From: a virus
Length of the DNA stretch: 36,732 bases
Direction: 5' to 3' (one strand)
IMG/VR virus record: IMGVR_UViG_3300047510_002417
Coordinates: 1 to 36,732 of that record
The position numbers and the translations under genes were made by a program. This document shows, in pieces, positions 27,601-34,814 of this stretch. The notes beneath the pieces were generated by a model. It saw nothing but the letters and a program-made list of their open reading frames with translations. It was not told the DNA's origin and ran no database searches. Position 1 is the first letter of the stretch; each line of letters opens with the position of its first letter.

Positions 27601-28076
27601 ACTCTAATAAACTGATCGTACCAATCAGGATTAGATAAATCATTCCAGGAAATTACTTGTCCAGATAAATTTCTTCCGTTACTATCAAGTATATCTTCTG
27701 TAGTAGAAATAGTAGTAAATTTTAATAAACCGCTGGCGCAGATGTTTCTTTTAGAATTATAGCCTAGCAATCTAGCTAAACGTAATACGCTTTCTCTTCT
27801 TTCTGCTAGCTCTAAGAAATTGTCTCGAGCATTAAGATCAGTTCTAAAACTGATGCTTTGACCCATAAATGCTATTAGATCAATTAAGGCTAAAAACTCA
27901 CTAGATTCTATATAATCATTAAAATCCTCAGGATAATTTTCCCTGATGTAATTAATCATCACTCTACGAAGATTTTCAAAATCGTAACTTTGAAAGTCGG
28001 CATTTTGAAATGTTTGATAAATTCTTTTCCAGTCTTCGGCTACTAAAAGTCTATTTTGTCTATCAGTTGCTGACAT
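24624..28076 (-). CDS. gp6: Baseplate wedge subunit gp6
   Basis: The 1150-residue protein is recognised from its N-terminus: LRRVMINYIRENYPEDFNDY, then FLALIDLIAFMGQSISFRTD and ARLLGYNSKR (about 38-108), the pattern of T4-like gp6. Near the C-terminus, KANVLNAINEFFALENWDFG and SELSTYVMRRLS (about 1035-1080) match the baseplate-J-like end. T4 gp6 has 660 residues, so this one is much longer, with extra beta-rich material in the middle (about 420-950). gp6 forms the ring holding the wedges together and changes shape when the sheath contracts. The gene begins 53 bp after gp25, with its own late-promoter-like core, AGGA before the ATG and a TAATG overlap into the giant gene. Confidence 0.88.
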   Translation of the reverse strand: MSATDRQNRLLVAEDWKRIYQTFQNADFQSYDFENLRRVMINYIRENYPEDFNDYIESSEFLALIDLIAFMGQSISFRTDLNARDNFLELAERRESVLRLARLLGYNSKRNICASGLLKFTTISTTEDILDSNGRNLSGQVISWNDLSNPDWYDQFIRVLNGALPFTARFGSPIDKKNIYSIPTEQYRFQSANADVPVYTFTKAVDGRNMIFEIVSTSFKDADEIYEEPPSQGNRLAFLYRNDGKGNASPNTGFFLHFRQGVLNQGTFTIDQPGTNETVDIDAVNINNSDVWLYRLDQNGLESEYWKKVPSLEGNNIIYNSLSKSIRNIYGDITRAGDRVSIVFSDGTFGNLPLGTFRAYYRVSNALSYTINPKDIRNVNLEIPYFSNVGQLETVTITLNLQSAVNNSSETESSDNIKSRAPAVYYTQNRMITAEDYNISPLSVNQEIVKVKAVNRSSSGISRYFDLVDPTGKYSKTNLFADDGILYKEEFSETFKFNYVTRTDIEGVIYNQITDILNKSSLRDFYYSKFFKILVSSLNISWYSKSNDTNQCTGYIGDSDLAFTYKVGNFTNTLLRFIKIGALVEFRAPEGYYFDKNNNNELVQGSATTPNSTTSLWTKIISVSGDGTNNNTGELSDGSGPIILNDVIPSNAILYQLIPTWISYLNQSTISTMIDLIFSDKPFGLRYDIDASEWKIVFEVNLDILSNFSLGQQGDNSGQQLDSSWLILFSTDTENYTVKSRQIRYVFESDKQVRFYFDSSDKIYDTRTNTTVKDKIKVLSINTDLTSGGLLPYTYDKDWEILEEFRGIDGYIDTKKIQITFNDNDDDGVVDNPVIFDEIVAPTIDPLSKYVIQEKYEISQGQEDYRWVENTGQVIVLSTEEDLSISLYNNGQYFYFIDTDVVKKLDKVQNLLNVSLDYKVYPGRANIKFQYIHNADYEARIDPGVSNIIDIYILTKRYDEKFRQWLTGTIAQEPLPQSSDSLYNLLSQDLNKIKSISDEVIYHPVKYKILFGEKATPDVQATFKIVKNPDLVITDNDAKANVLNAINEFFALENWDFGDNFYFSELSTYVMRRLSPNIVNFIIVPKKESVSFGALYEIKSEKDQIFISGATVKDIEIISTVTANKLKASGAISASSTASGQQMITSTENN

Positions 28077-28097
28077 ACATTTTTCCTATATAACTAA

Positions 28098-28105
28098 TAT
28101 TTATT
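28098..28105 (-). promoter_or_regulatory. Late-promoter-like core AATAAATA
   Basis: The 53-bp gap between gp25 and gp6 contains AATAAATAT on the minus strand, 21 bp before the gp6 ATG. The gap has no evident hairpin, so upstream transcripts may read through and this promoter would add to expression of gp6 and the giant genes. Confidence 0.5.
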
Positions 28106-28129
28106 GAATTTTAAAATGTGCGTACTTAA

Positions 28130-28570
28130 TTAAAATATATTATTTTCTCTATCAAACCGTAACTGTAATGCTTCGCTGATGTTATAAGGCAAATATGTTA
28201 ATACACACTCTATTTGAATTCCGCTTTCATATGATGTAACTATAACTTCTTGTGCTGACACACGGGGATCATAATTTACAATAGTTTCTACATTTCTTCT
28301 AATCAAATCTTTTAATTGGTCAGTTAATGGTTCAAATAATAAGTCCCAAATAATTGTTCCAAATTCAGGATTTTCTAATTTTTCACCCTGTCTAATATTA
28401 AAATGATTTAAAATATCTTGCTTAATTAAAGAAAAATCATATAAAGAAAAACTATTAGCATCAGGCGACACTGAGCTAAACCCTTTGTATGTTCTGGATC
28501 CAGGAATTTTTTGATCTTGATTTGATCCTTTTATAACAATTTTGTCATATAATTTAGAGTTAGCAGTCAT
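28130..28570 (-). CDS. gp25: Baseplate wedge subunit gp25
   Basis: This 146-residue protein has the gp25 signature: an N-terminal extension (about 1-40), DFSLIKQDILNHFNIRQGEK, PEFGTIIWDLLFEP (68-81), LIRRNVETIVNYDPRV, and a closing beta section ending near YLPYNISEALQLRF. The phenylalanine-glutamate-proline triad at 79-81 corresponds to the EPR-type motif of gp25-like proteins, which are conserved in contractile systems including type VI secretion. gp25 sits in the wedge core next to gp6 and helps start sheath assembly. The gene lies between gp5 and gp6 with AAGGA before its ATG. Length is slightly above T4 gp25 (132 aa), the excess being N-terminal. Confidence 0.92.
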   Translation of the reverse strand: MTANSKLYDKIVIKGSNQDQKIPGSRTYKGFSSVSPDANSFSLYDFSLIKQDILNHFNIRQGEKLENPEFGTIIWDLLFEPLTDQLKDLIRRNVETIVNYDPRVSAQEVIVTSYESGIQIECVLTYLPYNISEALQLRFDRENNIF

Positions 28571-28581
28571 AATAAAATTCC

Positions 28582-30102
28582 TTATTCGGATGTTCCTTTA
28601 ATTTTTTCAAATGTGTCAGTATCAGTAGAATATTTTTTCCAATATTCGGGAGGATTTTGTAAATCTGTTGTTTGCCCTTCATATCTTCCACTTAAATCTC
28701 GATCAGTTTTATCTGATTTGAATTTTAAAGGATCTAAATTTTCATGCTGAGGGTAAGGCTCATGCGTTGCTGCTGTTGCTGCGGCAGGACCATTCATATC
28801 AATTCTGCTAGCCGTTTCTACAATAGTTTTAGCCCTAGTGTGATTAGCTTCTCCTGATGTTTGATAGTTATGTCCAGCAATATTTAAATCAAAGTCTCCA
28901 TTTATTTTATTTTTAACATTTTGTATAACTGTGCTATCAACACTTTTCTTTATATGAATTTTTTGATTTTCATCAACAATTAATATGTGATCTTTATTCA
29001 CATGAGTATGCATTTCTCCAGCAACTTTTGTATTAAAATTTCTACCTGCTTCTAAATTAATATCTCGATCTGCATAAAAATTTAAATCTTGCTTAGTTCG
29101 TATACTGATACTATCTTGAGCAAAAATATCAATTTTTCCATCGCTGGTTAACTCTATCCAAGCTGTGCCATTTGCATTACCTATATAAATTAAATCTTCA
29201 CTATTGTGTAATAATATTTGATGTCCTGTTCGAGTTCTTAATCTTATAAGTTCATTGTGAGGTCTAGTGACATCACCGCCTGTTTGTTTATTTTCTACTG
29301 ATGTATAAACAGGAGGGCCATCTGAAGGTGCAGTTTTGCGCAGAAATTTATCGTCACCGTCATCCATTACGAATGTACTTCCACCTAATCTACTAACAGG
29401 AAAATTATTAATTTTGTGTTCTGTTTTTCCTATTTTTCCTCTTTTAGCACTTGGTCTTTTATCAAGAGGCCCTGGTGTACTAATACCTACTACATTACTA
29501 GGAGTTTCTCTTCTAGCAGAACTTGTGGTTATACCTCTAATATCATCTCTTAGTAACCCTTGATCGTTTAAAATTTTAGCAAGAGGGTGCTCTGGTTTAG
29601 GAATTTTTGTAGGATCTTGAGTTGTTATTCTTGCAACTTTATTATATTCTGCCACCGGCACTCGATCTGCTTGTCCTGAAATTTTAAATTTTGTAGCGGC
29701 TACTCCTGGAGTCATAAAATTTGAATTTTCTGACTGAACACATCCTAACCAAAAGCCATTACTTGCACTGCCGCCAATAAAAATAACTACTACCAATGTG
29801 CCTGGTTCAGGAGGAACAAACCACATTCCATGACTCTTCTGTGTGTTATTAAAATCTTCAGGCGATTGTGTAACATAATCTGAATCTGTTACTCCGTAAT
29901 AAGGATTTAGATATTTTACAGTTCTCGTTTGACCGGCAACAGCAGGATCATTTCCTACTTCTCTTAAAATCTGAACTTGTAAAGATCCCATATAAGTAGG
30001 ATCTACGTTACTAATAACTTTTGCAATAAAAGGTCCTGGATTAACAGGATTACTGTTAATACTGGGTCTATATTCCTCATTATTATTTTCTTGTTTATAC
30101 AT
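28582..30102 (-). CDS. gp5: Baseplate central spike gp5-like, without lysozyme domain
   Basis: The 506-residue protein has an N-terminal OB-fold domain (about 20-125: PFIAKVISNVDPTYMGSLQV, then HGMWFVPPEPGTLVVVIFIG and GFWLGCV) as in T4 gp5 and VgrG-like spikes. After a linker (about 130-280), a repetitive beta-helix of polar strands (RLRTRTGHQILLHN, WIELTSDGKIDIFA, SISIRTKQDLNFYA, DINLEAGRNF) runs from about 282 to 440, followed by THEPYPQHE and a charged tail. T4 gp5 has a lysozyme domain of roughly 170 residues between these parts. Here the linker has no lysozyme-like sequence that I can see. The protein would form the trimeric needle below the hub that pierces the outer membrane, without digesting peptidoglycan itself. 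Confidence 0.85.
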   Translation of the reverse strand: MYKQENNNEEYRPSINSNPVNPGPFIAKVISNVDPTYMGSLQVQILREVGNDPAVAGQTRTVKYLNPYYGVTDSDYVTQSPEDFNNTQKSHGMWFVPPEPGTLVVVIFIGGSASNGFWLGCVQSENSNFMTPGVAATKFKISGQADRVPVAEYNKVARITTQDPTKIPKPEHPLAKILNDQGLLRDDIRGITTSSARRETPSNVVGISTPGPLDKRPSAKRGKIGKTEHKINNFPVSRLGGSTFVMDDGDDKFLRKTAPSDGPPVYTSVENKQTGGDVTRPHNELIRLRTRTGHQILLHNSEDLIYIGNANGTAWIELTSDGKIDIFAQDSISIRTKQDLNFYADRDINLEAGRNFNTKVAGEMHTHVNKDHILIVDENQKIHIKKSVDSTVIQNVKNKINGDFDLNIAGHNYQTSGEANHTRAKTIVETASRIDMNGPAAATAATHEPYPQHENLDPLKFKSDKTDRDLSGRYEGQTTDLQNPPEYWKKYSTDTDTFEKIKGTSE

Positions 30103-30116
30103 AATAACCTTTTATT

Positions 30117-32546
30117 TTAAATAGTTCCGATTGAAAACGGCTGTGTTTCGAGAACTTTTGCTACTCCTTGATTAGACTGCCCTGGTGTCTGTACTGAAGG
30201 AGATTTTGTGTTAGTATTGTTACCGGATGTAATCGCTGCAAGAATATTTGTGTTTGTTTGTTTATTAAATGCTGCGGCATCTGTTGTTGTCTCTGGATTC
30301 AGCACAAATTCTGCTTCTGGAGCTGCTGGATTATCTTGACCTTTAATTCTAAATCCGTTTAAATTTTGTTTAAATTTTCCTCTTGAAAACTCGTGAGTTA
30401 CACGCTGTATAAGATAAAGTCCGCTAAACTGTAATACTGGTTTTGTATCTGAACCAAAATTATAAAAACCGGTTTCTAAATTAACATCAATAGGTGTTCT
30501 AAAATTAACTGTAACAACGACTTGTCCATTTTGATAGTTCATTTGTCCGTCAGAATTTAAGTTTTGATATGGGCTTGGAGCTGCATTATAATTACCCATT
30601 CCGCTATCTCCAATATAATACGGATCTCCTAAAATCGAAAGATCTAACTTAATCATATCATTACCGTTAAGCAAAATATCTTGAAATAATTTTGCAGCTA
30701 CAGTTTTTTCGTCTGGTACTGACGTTCCTCCTTGGCCAGAACTTCGAGTTTCTATCTTATCATTTTTTACTGACATAGGAGTTTCTTGTGTACTAGGTGA
30801 AGCTCCTGCAACAGATTTTGAAATTATACTTTTTTTCTGTGCTTCTAAATCATTTTGATTAGCTCCTGGACTAGTCGATGCTGCTAATTCTGATTTCGCT
30901 GTATTTTTAGTATTATCTGCATTTAAAGACAAATAAAATCCTGCTCTAAAATCTATATTCCAATCTAGTATTTCTGTGTTCTTTCCTGTATAGATGTAAT
31001 TGTATTCTTTTAAACTTTCTCTTTTAAGATTGTTAATTCCTGGTTTCTTAGTATTAGGAGGAATAATGTATTGACTATCGACTAGATAAGGCACTACTCT
31101 AAAAACAGCTAATTTTGGAATTTGACCTGTAGTTGTTCCTTCGGCAGCTTGCAACATATATAACTGCGTTTCTACTTTCCACCAACTAATTTGACCTTGA
31201 GGATTCTTTTGACTTTCTGTTAATGCATTTCTAGCATAATCGCTAGTCATAATAACTTGATTAATCATGTCAACTACTGTTGAACCTTGATTAAATTTAA
31301 AATCACTATTTTTTACATCTATTGTTATGTCACCTCGTTTATAGATTCCAGTTTTTTCATCATACACAACATTATCTTTTGGAAAGGGGGTATCACCTTT
31401 ATAAAGTTCATTAAATGCTAATAATGATTGTCCAATCTTATTAACTGCTGCTGCTCCGTTACTAGTATCTTGAATAAGGCTATTATTACTTCCTGTTCCT
31501 CTTATTACTCCTAATGCTTTAAAAACTGATGAATCTCCACTTTTAATAGTAGATGACTTAGTAGCTGACTGGTCTGATTTCTCATCAGGCGAGTTAACTT
31601 TTTGTGCCGCTAACTCTGCTGGAAAAATTATTGCTATTTCATCTGCTACTTTTGTTTGATCTTCTTTTACACGTTCTTTAAAATAATTATTCAGCACTGC
31701 TTGCAAACTTTGTTCACCGGTCTGCAATAAATTCTGCAATGTGTAATTTCCTTTATCACATTTAATTGTGATATCTGTTTTTGATATATTATACTGAGAG
31801 CTATATGCTCCTTCATTCCAAGGATACGCATCAATTGAATATGATGTGCCTTTTCCATTAACTTTCATTTGAGCTGTTCTTAATTTTAACGGAATATACT
31901 TTTTAGTATTTGGAATAGTAACATTCGTATCTTGACGGTCATTGTCAAAAATGTGTCCTTTAAATTCAATAGTTAATAAAATAGGAACATCTAAATAATT
32001 TTCATATCCTGATGTTTTTGCAGCAACTTGTAGAGTTTGAAAAAATAAGCCCATGCTATAAGGCTCGTATACTTCAAAACTTATCTTATTTGCATTTGTA
32101 TTTCCTGACATTTTATCCAGCCCGATAATACTGTCAATTTTAAGATTGTCCATATAAAACTCATACTGCCCGTATTGAGTTCCAACTAAATCTTTATCAG
32201 GTGCGCCGCTTGCTGATCTTAATATAAGAGGACCAAAGTCTCCTCTTTTATAACTGGAGGTATTAATTTGATCTCTTGATAATACGCTTAGAGTAAATGC
32301 ATAGTTGTAAGAAGTATATTGACTTAACACATTAGGATACGGAGGCTTTTCAGTTGGTTTGGAATCAACGACTGGTGTAGTTGAAGGGGGCGGCTTATTA
32401 ACTGAATTTGAAATTATACTTCTTTTTTGATTTTCTAAATTAGCAGTAGTGTTAGATCCGGCAACTACTGAACTATTATTAATAATAGAATTTGGATTTT
32501 CAGATAGGCTTTTTGCTGCTCTTAAATTTTCTTCGAAAATATTCAT
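30117..32546 (-). CDS. Baseplate hub protein, gp27-like
   Basis: The 809-residue protein sits between gp53-like and gp5, where a hub is expected. After a low-complexity N-terminus (about 1-75), YNYAFTLSVLSRDQI and EVYEPYSMGLFFQTLQVAAK, ILLTIEFKGH and later YIPLKLRTAQMKVNGKGTSY form a beta domain typical of tail-hub proteins. The C-terminal third carries FSGLYLIQRVTHEFSRGKFK followed by LNGFRIKG, a phrase common in hubs of contractile tails. T4 gp27 has 391 residues, so this protein is about twice as long. Two linkers share the motif NLENQKRSIISNSV (36-49) and DLEAQKKSIISKSV (about 563-576), both leading into Pro/Ser/Thr-rich stretches. The ribosome binding site is weak. gp27-like is an inference from order and motifs. 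Confidence 0.65.
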   Translation of the reverse strand: MNIFEENLRAAKSLSENPNSIINNSSVVAGSNTTANLENQKRSIISNSVNKPPPSTTPVVDSKPTEKPPYPNVLSQYTSYNYAFTLSVLSRDQINTSSYKRGDFGPLILRSASGAPDKDLVGTQYGQYEFYMDNLKIDSIIGLDKMSGNTNANKISFEVYEPYSMGLFFQTLQVAAKTSGYENYLDVPILLTIEFKGHIFDNDRQDTNVTIPNTKKYIPLKLRTAQMKVNGKGTSYSIDAYPWNEGAYSSQYNISKTDITIKCDKGNYTLQNLLQTGEQSLQAVLNNYFKERVKEDQTKVADEIAIIFPAELAAQKVNSPDEKSDQSATKSSTIKSGDSSVFKALGVIRGTGSNNSLIQDTSNGAAAVNKIGQSLLAFNELYKGDTPFPKDNVVYDEKTGIYKRGDITIDVKNSDFKFNQGSTVVDMINQVIMTSDYARNALTESQKNPQGQISWWKVETQLYMLQAAEGTTTGQIPKLAVFRVVPYLVDSQYIIPPNTKKPGINNLKRESLKEYNYIYTGKNTEILDWNIDFRAGFYLSLNADNTKNTAKSELAASTSPGANQNDLEAQKKSIISKSVAGASPSTQETPMSVKNDKIETRSSGQGGTSVPDEKTVAAKLFQDILLNGNDMIKLDLSILGDPYYIGDSGMGNYNAAPSPYQNLNSDGQMNYQNGQVVVTVNFRTPIDVNLETGFYNFGSDTKPVLQFSGLYLIQRVTHEFSRGKFKQNLNGFRIKGQDNPAAPEAEFVLNPETTTDAAAFNKQTNTNILAAITSGNNTNTKSPSVQTPGQSNQGVAKVLETQPFSIGTI

Positions 32547-32551
32547 TTAAA

Positions 32552-32851
32552 TTATAACCCTAAGATTTGTTTTAAACTGTCGCCTTTTGGAATATAAATC
32601 TTTGTACCTGGAATAAAATCGTATATAGGATCTGTTAATACATCCATATTTCTTTGAATAAACACCCACCATAGTTTTGAATCTTTATACAAATCATATG
32701 CTAACAAATCTGGTCTATATGTATATTGAGGTTCTATGGTATACAGAAAATCATCTGCTTCTGCACTAACAGGCCGTATTCTTAGAGTACTTAGATAATT
32801 GTTTTCTATTGGAGTATCAGCCCAAGGACTATTTCCTTTATAAGTTGCCAT
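32552..32851 (-). CDS. gp53: Baseplate wedge subunit gp53-like
   Basis: This 99-residue protein contains TYRPDLLAYDLYKDSKLWWV (44-63), matching the PEELANAIYGNPQLYWV core of T4 gp53. It ends with IYDFIPGTKIYIPKGDSLKQ, a LysM-like tail found in short gp53 relatives. T4 gp53 has 196 residues; this one keeps the core and lacks the long C-terminal part. gp53 clamps neighbouring wedges together and is needed to close the hexagonal baseplate. The gene sits one base after the tail-tube cap-like gene, with AGGA before its ATG, and five bases before the hub gene, so the three are probably translated from one message. The assignment is fairly secure. Confidence 0.8.
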   Translation of the reverse strand: MATYKGNSPWADTPIENNYLSTLRIRPVSAEADDFLYTIEPQYTYRPDLLAYDLYKDSKLWWVFIQRNMDVLTDPIYDFIPGTKIYIPKGDSLKQILGL

Positions 32852-32852
32852 A

Positions 32853-33917
32853 TTATAGATATCCTACATTGTTATCAACATATCCACCATTGATGAATGT
32901 GTTTAAATTAAATTTTCTCATGCTTTGTCTACTGTATATTGGTGTTAAAACGATTGTAAAGCTACTTTTTACTGGAACATGGCTTGCTCCTCCGAATGTT
33001 CCTAAATTAGTAGGAGTCGGTGTACTAGCAGGATTACTATTACTAGCATTCTTTAAAGCCGATATTGCCGAAGATGCAACGGCACCAACTGCTAAAACTT
33101 GTGAAAGTTGTGCTGCACCTAAAGCTCCTGCAAGTCCTGCAAATTGTGCAGTTCGTTGAGCAAAGCTTTGAGTCACAGGAACTGGACTAGCTAATACACT
33201 GCCTGTTGTAGATGGTTGAGAATTAGAAACTCCTACTGTTGTAGCAATGTAATTTACATCCGTAGGAAGATCAATTGAAAAAGATTTTACCACTACAGGT
33301 ATATTTTTAAAAACATAATCTCCATATCCGTTGAATAATACTATTGGAGGTGGATTTCCTGCTATTTCTCCTACATCACCGGTATACATTTTTGTTATGC
33401 TTCTAAAATAATGCACAGCAGCTAACCAATACTGTGCTTGTACTGAATCTTCTGCATAAAATGGTGCCGTAATTTGAATCGAGTCTTGTTTACTATTTTG
33501 ATAACTTATTGAACTATAATTTTGATGAGTCAATTGTTGTTCATCGTATGACGCTGTTCCGGAAATAGCTATTTGAGGAGTATAAGGAAATACCATTCCA
33601 CCAGCAGCTTTTAATGGCTGTAATACTGGACTACTTAAAAAAGTTGGATCAGTAGGCAAACTTAATCTCACTCTCCAATCTCTTGACGATTCTTCGCCTG
33701 ACCATTGGGCACCAGCACTAGAACTTGCGAATGACGTATTTCCATTCACAGGTAAATTTATACTTCTTAATTGTGACAAGGCCATCGACGGGTTAGATAA
33801 ATTACTTAATGCACCTGCTAATCTGCCAGCGGTTCCTAGCACTTGTTTTCCAGCACTTGCCAAAGAACTAGTGAAGGCTCCTGTATTAACACCCGAACCT
33901 TTATCAAATAAACTCAT
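32853..33917 (-). CDS. Tail-tube cap/initiator-like baseplate protein (gp48/gp54-like)
   Basis: The 354-residue protein is the first gene of the leftward late operon. Its centre (GMVFPYTPQIAISGTASYDE, then QITAPFYAEDSVQAQYWLAA, HYFRSITKMYTG, and NGYGDYVFKNIPVVVKSFSI) has the pattern of tail-tube-like proteins that cap the hub. The end (SFTIVLTPIYSRQSMRKFNL) resembles the end of T4 gp48. An Ala/Gly-rich hydrophobic stretch (about 255-290) and a low-complexity N-terminus are unusual and could be flexible or packed segments. In T4, gp48 and gp54 sit on the hub and start tube polymerisation; I cannot decide between them. The ATG at 33917 has GGAG upstream and a late-promoter-like core 19 bp further up. 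Confidence 0.55.
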   Translation of the reverse strand: MSLFDKGSGVNTGAFTSSLASAGKQVLGTAGRLAGALSNLSNPSMALSQLRSINLPVNGNTSFASSSAGAQWSGEESSRDWRVRLSLPTDPTFLSSPVLQPLKAAGGMVFPYTPQIAISGTASYDEQQLTHQNYSSISYQNSKQDSIQITAPFYAEDSVQAQYWLAAVHYFRSITKMYTGDVGEIAGNPPPIVLFNGYGDYVFKNIPVVVKSFSIDLPTDVNYIATTVGVSNSQPSTTGSVLASPVPVTQSFAQRTAQFAGLAGALGAAQLSQVLAVGAVASSAISALKNASNSNPASTPTPTNLGTFGGASHVPVKSSFTIVLTPIYSRQSMRKFNLNTFINGGYVDNNVGYL

Positions 33918-33936
33918 TTTGGACTCCTATATCCAT

Positions 33937-33944
33937 TATTTAGT
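33937..33944 (-). promoter_or_regulatory. Late-promoter-like core ACTAAATA for the leftward baseplate operon
   Basis: The minus strand carries ACTAAATAATGG, ending 19 bp before the ATG of the gp48/gp54-like gene. The core matches TATAAATA at six of eight bases. It shares base 33944 with the -35 box of the opposing rightward promoter. Confidence 0.5.
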
Positions 33945-33972
33945 TGACAAAATTAACTGCATAGTTTATAAT
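33944..33972 (+). promoter_or_regulatory. Perfect sigma-70-type promoter for gp55-gp47-gp46
   Basis: TTGACA (33944-33949), a 17-bp spacer and TATAAT (33967-33972) match the bacterial housekeeping consensus exactly. An AAGGA ribosome binding site (33981-33985) and the gp55 ATG (33993) follow at the right distances, leaving a leader of about 14 bases. Unmodified host polymerase should read it, making gp55, gp47 and gp46 early genes. Confidence 0.88.
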
Positions 33973-33992
33973 TTTACAACAAGGAATCAATA

Positions 33993-34814
33993 ATGAAAGT
34001 AAATTATCTTAATAACAAAGATTTATTAGACGAAATTCACAAATCAAAAAATACATATTGCTCGTTTATCAAACCAGAATATCATCAATATGATATCATT
34101 TTACCACATGTTGATAAAATTAACATAAGAACTGTAGCAGAAGCCAAAAGAAATCATGCTAAACGGCTGTCTGTTAAAGAATATGAACGACGTCGCGCTG
34201 CTGGAGAAAAAGTAAAACAGGCTGAATGCGAAGTTGACTACAAGAAAATTGCCAAGCAAGATCTTGTATTTAGGATTATGACTTTTGATCATATTCCTCT
34301 CAATTCTACTAGAAAAAAGAATCCTAAAACTACAGCCGACGGTCGTGATAAAGTAAATTTTCCTCCTTTCCAACATTGGAAATTTGACGAAAATGATATA
34401 CTTGTATGTGTTGGAAAAAGTCATTGGAAAGGCACTGTTGAAAAAGGAAAATTTTCAAAAGATCATGGCCAAATTACAAATACTTTGGCAAAAATGTACA
34501 TTAAATTATGCGAACGTTACGCAACCAGAGGTAATGTTCGTGGATACACTTACAATGACGAAATGCGGGGACAAGCAATTTTACAATTAACTCAGATAGG
34601 ATTGCAATTTGATGAAAGTAAATCTAACAATCCATTTGCATATTTTACTGCTGCTGTGACAAACAGTTTTGTTAGAATTATTAATATCGAAAAACGAAAC
34701 CAAGTGATACGTGACGATTTACTAGAGATGAACGGAATGAACCCTAGCTACAGTAGAACAGGGCAAGGAGAACATGAAGCAGCTATGCGCAGACACGAAG
34801 GTGGCGACGAATGA
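33993..34814 (+). CDS. gp55: Late-transcription sigma factor gp55, extended form
   Basis: The 273-residue protein contains the gp55 signature: an N-terminal NYLNNKDLLDEI (4-15), then a region-2-like domain (about 158-240) with YIKLCERYATRGNVRGYTYN, EMRGQAILQLTQIGLQFDES and NPFAYFTAAVTNSFVRIINI. In T4 this 185-residue factor replaces the host sigma and recognises TATAAATA. Here about 125 residues (27-150) separate the N-terminal segment from the core; they are basic at first (AKRNHAKRLSVKEYERRRAA) and contain FPPFQHWKFDENDILVCVGK. The C-terminus ends HEGGDE and lacks the hydrophobic SLDFLYE-like tail with which T4 gp55 binds the sliding clamp. A perfect sigma-70-type promoter precedes it. Likely targets are the four late cores in this window. 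Confidence 0.88.
   Translation: MKVNYLNNKDLLDEIHKSKNTYCSFIKPEYHQYDIILPHVDKINIRTVAEAKRNHAKRLSVKEYERRRAAGEKVKQAECEVDYKKIAKQDLVFRIMTFDHIPLNSTRKKNPKTTADGRDKVNFPPFQHWKFDENDILVCVGKSHWKGTVEKGKFSKDHGQITNTLAKMYIKLCERYATRGNVRGYTYNDEMRGQAILQLTQIGLQFDESKSNNPFAYFTAAVTNSFVRIINIEKRNQVIRDDLLEMNGMNPSYSRTGQGEHEAAMRRHEGGDE

Noticed and set aside
28582-30102. Possible lysozyme domain in the gp5-like protein
   Set aside because: The region between OB fold and beta-helix is short, linker-like and Pro/Lys/Thr-rich, with no lysozyme-like motif visible.
32809-33159. Plus-strand frame of 116 codons with a hydrophobic, Ala-rich middle
   Set aside because: It is antisense to the gp48/gp54-like gene; the hydrophobicity mirrors that gene's Ala/Gly-rich codons, and there is no ribosome binding site or promoter.
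34101-34424. Minus-strand frame of 107 codons across gp55
   Set aside because: Antisense to a well-recognised sigma factor; the low-complexity Phe/Ser/Tyr composition is typical of the shadow of an AT-rich coding strand.
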